A stretch of DNA of 64,000 bases from CAWBRT01 sp963696525. GTDB lineage: Bacteria > Acidobacteriota > Terriglobia > Terriglobales > Acidobacteriaceae. Below the pieces are notes generated by a model, which was not told the origin of the DNA, made no database searches, and saw only the letters and a program-made list of their open reading frames with translations. Shown here piece by piece: positions 59,648-64,000 of this stretch; the first letter of the stretch is position 1; each line of letters starts with the position of its first letter. The position numbers and the translations under genes are program-made. Location: contig CAVOKO010000012.1 of assembly GCA_963696525.1 (NCBI GenBank), forward strand, positions 1-64,000, read 5' to 3'.

Positions 59648-60498
59648 AGGCAGTCTCATAAATGCCTCAACAAGATCAACACGCAGCCGAGCTGAACCAT
59701 GCCGAGGAAGTTGACGGCGTGACGCTCCCAACGGCTGGTCAGGCGGCGAAAGTTCTTAAGCCAAGCGAACAGTCGTTCGATCTTCCAGCGTCGCAGGTAG
59801 CGGCGAAGTGGCCGTCCATCCTGGGTTCGCCTTCGCTTGCGCCGGTTGGGCGCGATCAGTTCGACGCCTTGCTGTTGCTGCAGCCGCTCATCCAATCGGT
59901 CGCTGTCGTAAGCCTTGTCGCCGATCATTCGTTCGGGCAGGGCTGCGACGTGGCGTTGGGCGAGCGTGGCTTCGACCAGGGTGGACTCATTCGGCGAAGC
60001 GCTTGTAACCCGGACGGCGATAGGAAGACCATGGCTGTCCGCGATTGCCATGATCTTGCTCCCTTTGCCGCAGCGTGTTGGACCAATGCGATCGCCCCCC
60101 TTTTTGCCCCCGCGAAGGAGGCATCGATGAACGTCTCCTCCAACCCGAGTTCCCCACGCGCCAGCAGGTCTTCGCACAACGCCCACAAGATACCGTCCAG
60201 CACGCCGGCTTGCTGCCATTGCTGGAAGCGCCGATGGCAGGTCTGGTACGACCCATACCGTGGTGGAAGATCCTGCCAGGGGGCGCCTGTTCGCAGAATC
60301 CATAGCACACCATTCAGTGCTCGGCGTGCATCGCTCCAGGGACGGCCGCGTCCATCGGGCCGCCGTTTCTGGTTCCACTCCACCAGGGGCTTGAGACGTT
60401 CCCACTGCATATCCGTGAGATCAGCCATGCACCTGATTTGCTTCAACTCCGCTCGCAATGCAAGCATTTACTCGCGAGCGTCATTTATGAGATAGGTT
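59648..60498 (-). mobile_element. IS5-family (IS427-group-like) insertion sequence
   Basis: 851-bp element. Imperfect inverted ends share TCTCATAAATG (left 59654-59664; right on the minus strand at 60480-60490), and the element is flanked by CTAG on both sides (59644-59647 and 60499-60502), a probable target duplication. One two-phase transposase gene fills it. The right CTAG contains the stop codon of the FAD-linked oxidase gene. Confidence 0.88.
59656..60428 (-). CDS. IS5-family DDE transposase, two overlapping frames (programmed frameshift)
   Basis: Frame A (from ATG 60428, MADLTDMQWERLKPL) has the DUF4096-like N-terminal domain (GRPWSDARRALNGVLWILRTGAPWQDLPPRYG) and the first catalytic Asp in ETFIDASFAGAK. 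Frame B carries KGSKIMAIADSHGLPI, GDKAYDSDRL (second Asp) and RWKIERLFAWLKNFRRLTSRWE (catalytic Glu). The frames meet at an A5G6 run (minus strand; plus-strand 60095-60105), a classical slip site for this group, so the full DDE protein is probably made by ribosomal frameshifting. This differs from the unplanned indels elsewhere in the window. Confidence 0.88.
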
Positions 60499-61938
60499 CT
60501 AGGGAATCACCTTGCCCGGATTCATGATCCCCATCGGATCGAGTGCCGCCTTGATCTGGCGCATGGTGTCCAACTCCACGCCCCCGCGCCATTTCTCCAT
60601 CATGTAAGCCTTGAGCTGTCCCACTCCGTGTTCGGCTGAAAAACTGCCGTCGAAGTGGCGCACCACCTCATTGACCGTGTCCATGATGGCGTGGTCCAGC
60701 TTCAGAAATTCCGCGTTGCTGGCACCTACAGCCGGGAACAGATGAAAATGAATGTTACCGTCCCCCAAGTGCCCGTAGGCCATGATCCGGATCTCGGGAA
60801 ATTTGCGGGCACACGCCTCGGTGGCCTGGGCGATAAACTCAGGCGTTTTGGAGACCGGCACGGAGACATCGTTCTTGATGATCGCGGACTCGCGCTTTTG
60901 CGCTTCCGAAAAATTTTCCCGCATCTGCCACAACGCCAGACGCTCGGTTGAACTTCCCGCCAAGGCGGCATCCAGCACCACGCCGGAGTCCATCGCTTTG
61001 CCCAGCACATCTTCCAGTTTCTCGCGCAATCCGGCATCGGGAGAAGCATCGGCCAACTCCACCAGGACATAGTGATCGGCGCGCTGGCTCAAGGGCGACC
61101 GCGTGTCGGGAAAATGCTTGAACACAAGCTCTACCATGTCTCCGCACGCATATTCGAAGGCCTGAATCGAGGCGGGATAGGATCGCCGGCACAATACCAG
61201 AAGGTCCAACGCAGCCTGCGCCGAGGGCACGGCGCAAAATGCCAGGGCGATATCATGCGGGCGGGGAACGAGCTTCAACACCGCCGCTGTTACAATGCCG
61301 AGCGTTCCCTCGGCCCCCACGAAGAGCTGGCGGAGGCAGTAGCCGGTGTTGTCTTTGCGCAGGCGCCTGAGTCCATTCCAGATGCGGCCATCGGGCAAAA
61401 CGACCTCCAGGCCAAGCACCATCTCACGCGCGTTGCCGTAGCGAACGGTGTTGTTTCCGCCCGCGTTGGTCGATATCACGCCACCGATCTGGGCCGTGCC
61501 CTCCGAACCCATGGAGAGCGGCAACGTGCAGTTCGCGGCGGCCGCCGCCTCCTGCGCGGTCTGGAGCGCTACACCTGCCTCAACGGTCATGGTGAGATCG
61601 ATCACGTCAAGTTCCCTGATCTTGTTCATCCGGGAAAGTGAGAGCACGATCTGGGTGCCTTCCGCGCTCGGTGTTGCGCCACCCATCATGCCGGTATTGC
61701 CGCCTTGGGGCACGATTGCAATTCGCCTCTCCGCGCAGAAGCGCACAATCGACGCCACCTCCGCCGCCGAGGCCGGTCGCACCACGGCCGGCGTTCGCCC
61801 TTGGTAGAGCTGGCGCCAATCCTCGCAATAGGCAGCCGTGTCCTGCGGATCGAACAGGCAGCCCTTCTCGCCGACGAGGCTCGTCAGCGCCGAACGGAAT
61901 TCAGACTTGGCAACCGATACGGCAGTGGGTTCAGACAT
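60499..61938 (-). CDS. FAD-linked 2-hydroxyacid oxidase/dehydrogenase (GlcD/D-lactate/D-2-hydroxyglutarate type)
   Basis: 479-aa flavoprotein of the VAO/PCMH fold. FAD-binding half: VVRPASAAEVASIVRFC, PQGGNTGMMGGATPS, MGSEGTAQIGGVISTNAGGNNTVRYGNAR and LRRLRKDNTGYCLRQLFVGAEGTLGIVT. The C-terminal half holds AYGHLGDGNIHFHL and FSAEHGVGQLK, the metal/substrate motifs of D-lactate and D-2-hydroxyglutarate dehydrogenases. Ends MGIMNPGKVIP, the normal family end; the TAG stop lies inside the target repeat of the IS. No GlcE/GlcF partner gene is adjacent. Shares strand with the ADH/AbfD pair upstream, 94 bp away. Confidence 0.88.
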   Translation of the reverse strand: MSEPTAVSVAKSEFRSALTSLVGEKGCLFDPQDTAAYCEDWRQLYQGRTPAVVRPASAAEVASIVRFCAERRIAIVPQGGNTGMMGGATPSAEGTQIVLSLSRMNKIRELDVIDLTMTVEAGVALQTAQEAAAAANCTLPLSMGSEGTAQIGGVISTNAGGNNTVRYGNAREMVLGLEVVLPDGRIWNGLRRLRKDNTGYCLRQLFVGAEGTLGIVTAAVLKLVPRPHDIALAFCAVPSAQAALDLLVLCRRSYPASIQAFEYACGDMVELVFKHFPDTRSPLSQRADHYVLVELADASPDAGLREKLEDVLGKAMDSGVVLDAALAGSSTERLALWQMRENFSEAQKRESAIIKNDVSVPVSKTPEFIAQATEACARKFPEIRIMAYGHLGDGNIHFHLFPAVGASNAEFLKLDHAIMDTVNEVVRHFDGSFSAEHGVGQLKAYMMEKWRGGVELDTMRQIKAALDPMGIMNPGKVIP

Positions 61939-62032
61939 AGGTTCCTTCTATCGAAGAAAATGAGGTGTTCGTGATGCTGATGATTGCAGACTATACGGGT
62001 AGTTTTTCGATTGCAACTGCCGGGCAAGCTTG

Positions 62033-63154
62033 CTAGGCCTCACGCAACTTGATGACAACTTTGATTGCATCTTCGATTCTGTCGCGGGCATACTTCAGCG
62101 CCATCGGCAGCTCTTGCAATGGAAAGGTGTGCGTGTGCAGCAGCTTCGCATTGAACCGCTTTTGCTTCATCAGCGCGGCCGCGCGGTGGGTTGCGCTTCT
62201 GCCCTCTCCTCGAATGCTATAGATGTAGAGATTGTTCCTCACAATCTTGGCAACGTCCACGAGCGCCGGCTCCAGCGGGAAGGCGGCGAGGCAAATACGG
62301 CCTCCGCGAGTCATCATTTCGAGCGCTTGATTCAGCACCTTGGGATGGCCCGAGGATTCAAACAGGTAGTGAACGCCCTGACCGCCGGTGATCCGTGCCA
62401 CCGCTGCGACTGGATCGTCGTTGGTTACGTTAATCAGGTAGTCCGCGCCCAGTTGGCCTCCGATTTTCAATCGGGCATCATGCATCTCGGTGAGGATCAC
62501 GGGATCGGCGCCCAGGGCTTTGGCCAAGGCAACCGCCATCAGCCCAATGGGGCCGGCGCCGATGACGACCAGGGATTCTCCGGCGATGAGGCCACCCAGA
62601 GTATCGAGGCCGTACATGGCGGCTCCGGCGGTCACGATCAAAGTAGCTTCTTCGTCGCCCATCTCCTCTGGCACATGGACGAGGGTGTTCACGTGGTTGA
62701 TGGCGTACTGCGCAAACCCTCCGTCGGTGGTGAAGCCGTTGGCGCGGTGTCCCTTGTCGTGTTCGCCGTAATTCATGCCATAGTTCAGACAGGCCGTATA
62801 CATGCCCATGCGGCACCTTTCGCAACGGCCACACCCCGCGTGGACCTCCACGGCAACGCGATCGCCGAGGGCGTATTCATCGACCCCCGGGCCGAGTTTG
62901 ACAACGGTGCCCATATACTCATGGCCCGGGGTCCAGTTTTTGTTGAATGGAAGACCCCCCTGAACCCAGGCGGGGACACCTATCGAGACGACCTCGACAT
63001 CGGTGCCGCAAATCGCAACCGCATCGACACGCACCAGGACCTCGGCCGGCCCAGGGTCGGGAACCGGTTTTTCGGTCAACCTCAGCTCCTGTGGGCCATC
63101 CAGAACCCAGGCTTTCATCAGCTTCGGAATGGCACACTCTTTCTCTTCCAACAC
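62033..63154 (-). CDS. Zinc-dependent medium-chain alcohol dehydrogenase (second paralogue)
   Basis: 373-aa MDR enzyme, close paralogue of the ADH at 19049-20191. Zinc ligands AICGTD and TPGHEYMG, structural GCGRCERCRMGMYTAC, and cofactor loop VIGAGPIGLMAV are all intact. Start is GTG 63154 or an internal ATG at 63118 (MKAWVLDGP). It lies 21 bp downstream of the AbfD-type gene on the same strand, so both are likely co-transcribed; a role in oxidising a hydroxyacyl or alcohol intermediate such as 4-hydroxybutyrate is plausible but not provable from sequence. Confidence 0.9.
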   Translation of the reverse strand: MLEEKECAIPKLMKAWVLDGPQELRLTEKPVPDPGPAEVLVRVDAVAICGTDVEVVSIGVPAWVQGGLPFNKNWTPGHEYMGTVVKLGPGVDEYALGDRVAVEVHAGCGRCERCRMGMYTACLNYGMNYGEHDKGHRANGFTTDGGFAQYAINHVNTLVHVPEEMGDEEATLIVTAGAAMYGLDTLGGLIAGESLVVIGAGPIGLMAVALAKALGADPVILTEMHDARLKIGGQLGADYLINVTNDDPVAAVARITGGQGVHYLFESSGHPKVLNQALEMMTRGGRICLAAFPLEPALVDVAKIVRNNLYIYSIRGEGRSATHRAAALMKQKRFNAKLLHTHTFPLQELPMALKYARDRIEDAIKVVIKLREA

Positions 63155-63175
63155 CGGCTTTACTTCCCTTTCAGG

Positions 63176-64000
63176 CTACTCGGTGATTTTGGCAATCTTC
63201 TTGGCCATCTTCATCTTCTCGCTCAATTTGCCGAGCCTTTGATACATGATTCTCTGGCTCTGTGGAGATCCCGCGCCGTGCATGCTCTCGATCAGCGCGG
63301 TGCCGCCGGTCATGTTCTCCAGCAGTCGCAAGGCTTTCATGCGGGTCTCGGTGGAGACGCCGTCGATGCCCTTCAAGTACTTCTCGACGTACTTGCCGAT
63401 CTTCGGACTGTGCAGATCCTTGTCCGCCGGAAGCGTTGCCAGAATGCCGCCGCCAATGTCCTGCGCCAGCCTCGAAATCTCGTAAATCGCACGCGTGATG
63501 TTGTGCTTCGTACAGTTGGCCAGGAGTGGGTCGGGATAGTAAGCGCCGCTTTTCGTCTTGCTGCCTAAAGCCGAACACGCCACCGAGCCGCTATAGACCG
63601 TCTCCGCAAGGTGCAGCATCTCCACCAGCTTATCCTTGATGTGCGAGGCCCCCAGAGATCCCTGGTACTGGGCCGTGAGAGCGGTTGCGCCGATGATCAC
63701 GTCGGAAACACCTCCCTTGCAGCCGCCGTAATTCTGGCGATGCAGGGTGGCAAACCTTTCGACGAGTATGCCGCTGAAATCGATTTCACCGCACATGAAA
63801 ACCCGCTCCCAGGGAACGAATACATCCTCGAAGATGACCAGCGCTTCGCCGCCGACCATGCCGAATTCCTGGTTGCCGGCGTCGATGCCCTGGGTTTTGC
63901 GCTCGTCGTTGCTCTGACGGCCGAAAATCATCGTAATGCCAGGCGCATCCAATGGAATGGCGGCGACGACCGCATAGGCCTCATCGCCTTCCTGCATGGA
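63176..64000 (-). CDS. abfD: 4-hydroxybutyryl-CoA dehydratase family protein (AbfD-type), 5' end outside window
   Basis: C-terminal 275 residues of a flavin/[4Fe-4S] protein in the 4-hydroxybutyryl-CoA dehydratase/vinylacetyl-CoA isomerase family. The key cluster segment HRQNYGGCKGG holds the His and Cys ligands spaced as H292/C299 of the Clostridium enzyme, with the catalytic Lys next to the Cys; monooxygenases of the related HpaB family lack this. Also seen: VIFEDVFVPWERVFMCGE, GTALIESMHGAGSPQSQRIM. The frame runs off the right edge, so the two remaining Cys ligands are not visible. It would turn 4-hydroxybutyryl-CoA into crotonyl-CoA in 4-hydroxybutyrate or GABA degradation. Confidence 0.85.
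   Translation of the reverse strand, partial: SMQEGDEAYAVVAAIPLDAPGITMIFGRQSNDERKTQGIDAGNQEFGMVGGEALVIFEDVFVPWERVFMCGEIDFSGILVERFATLHRQNYGGCKGGVSDVIIGATALTAQYQGSLGASHIKDKLVEMLHLAETVYSGSVACSALGSKTKSGAYYPDPLLANCTKHNITRAIYEISRLAQDIGGGILATLPADKDLHSPKIGKYVEKYLKGIDGVSTETRMKALRLLENMTGGTALIESMHGAGSPQSQRIMYQRLGKLSEKMKMAKKIAKITE

Noticed and set aside
59656..60467. Transposase as a broken pseudogene
   Set aside because: The two frames meet at an A5G6 slip site typical of IS5/IS427 programmed frameshifting, and DDE residues are intact.
1..64000. rRNA or tRNA genes
   Set aside because: No conserved rRNA blocks and no T-loop/acceptor combination found by eye on either strand; a tRNA-finder run would settle this.

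Overview
The window is a GC-rich (about 60%) bacterial chromosomal segment. It reads best as an uncultured Acidobacteriota (Terriglobia-like) genome. That assignment is an inference from gene content, the many dispersed GC-rich palindromes, and the mix of an aerobic-type core with an Hdr/Flx electron-bifurcation operon; there is no rRNA or tRNA gene here to confirm it. Both ends are cut inside genes: an aminotransferase on the left and a 4-hydroxybutyryl-CoA dehydratase on the right.

Layout. 1-12 kb: aminotransferase, a GDP-mannose operon (manA, manC, frameshifted phosphomannomutase), a Ste24-type M48 protease, kdsB, a DinB-fold protein, a small XRE regulator, fabG, a ThDP enzyme and a BaiN-like flavoprotein. 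12-17 kb: tandem PilZ protein, broken GntR/FCD regulator, then an AT-richer island of two promoterless Rhs tips, each followed at once by a small membrane protein (candidate toxin/immunity cassettes), and a secreted Cys-rich peptide. 17-26 kb: a minus-strand catabolic operon (UPF0261/Tm-1-like, Zn-alcohol dehydrogenase, creatininase-like, class II aldolase), a DASS transporter, an aldo/keto reductase and an AcfC-like binding protein. 26-31 kb: a heptad-repeat DUF202 membrane protein, two cytidylate-kinase-like/BON proteins, a TIGR02186-like membrane protein and a TSUP exporter. 31-40 kb: CHAD-Ppx-type protein, DUF5677-like protein, Nudix hydrolase, LpxH-like phosphoesterase, GT2, GH1 glucosidase and ppk1. 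40-47 kb: a seven-gene HdrCBA-FlxDCBA operon. 47-57 kb: glnS, gltX, a ccdA/tlpA/DsbD-N redox operon, FAH-family hydrolase, FN3 lipoprotein, mgsA and a tetraheme cytochrome. 57-64 kb: DHA2 efflux pump, methyltransferase, an IS5-family element, an FAD-linked 2-hydroxyacid oxidase, a second Zn-alcohol dehydrogenase and the AbfD-type dehydratase.

Themes. Most striking are the Hdr-Flx operon, predicted to couple NADH to ferredoxin and a disulfide; the Rhs cassette island; a shared TGTTAA-N5-TGTTAA direct repeat upstream of ppk1 and of the lpxH-like gene; and a family of palindromes with constant arms (ACCCCA...TGGGGACCCCG) that sit between genes and run into the ends of several proteins.

Caution: at least eight genes carry single-base frameshifts, often in short homopolymers. 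Sequencing or assembly error is a serious possibility, so 'pseudogene' here means 'frame broken in this sequence'. Family calls were made by reading motifs; no database search was run.
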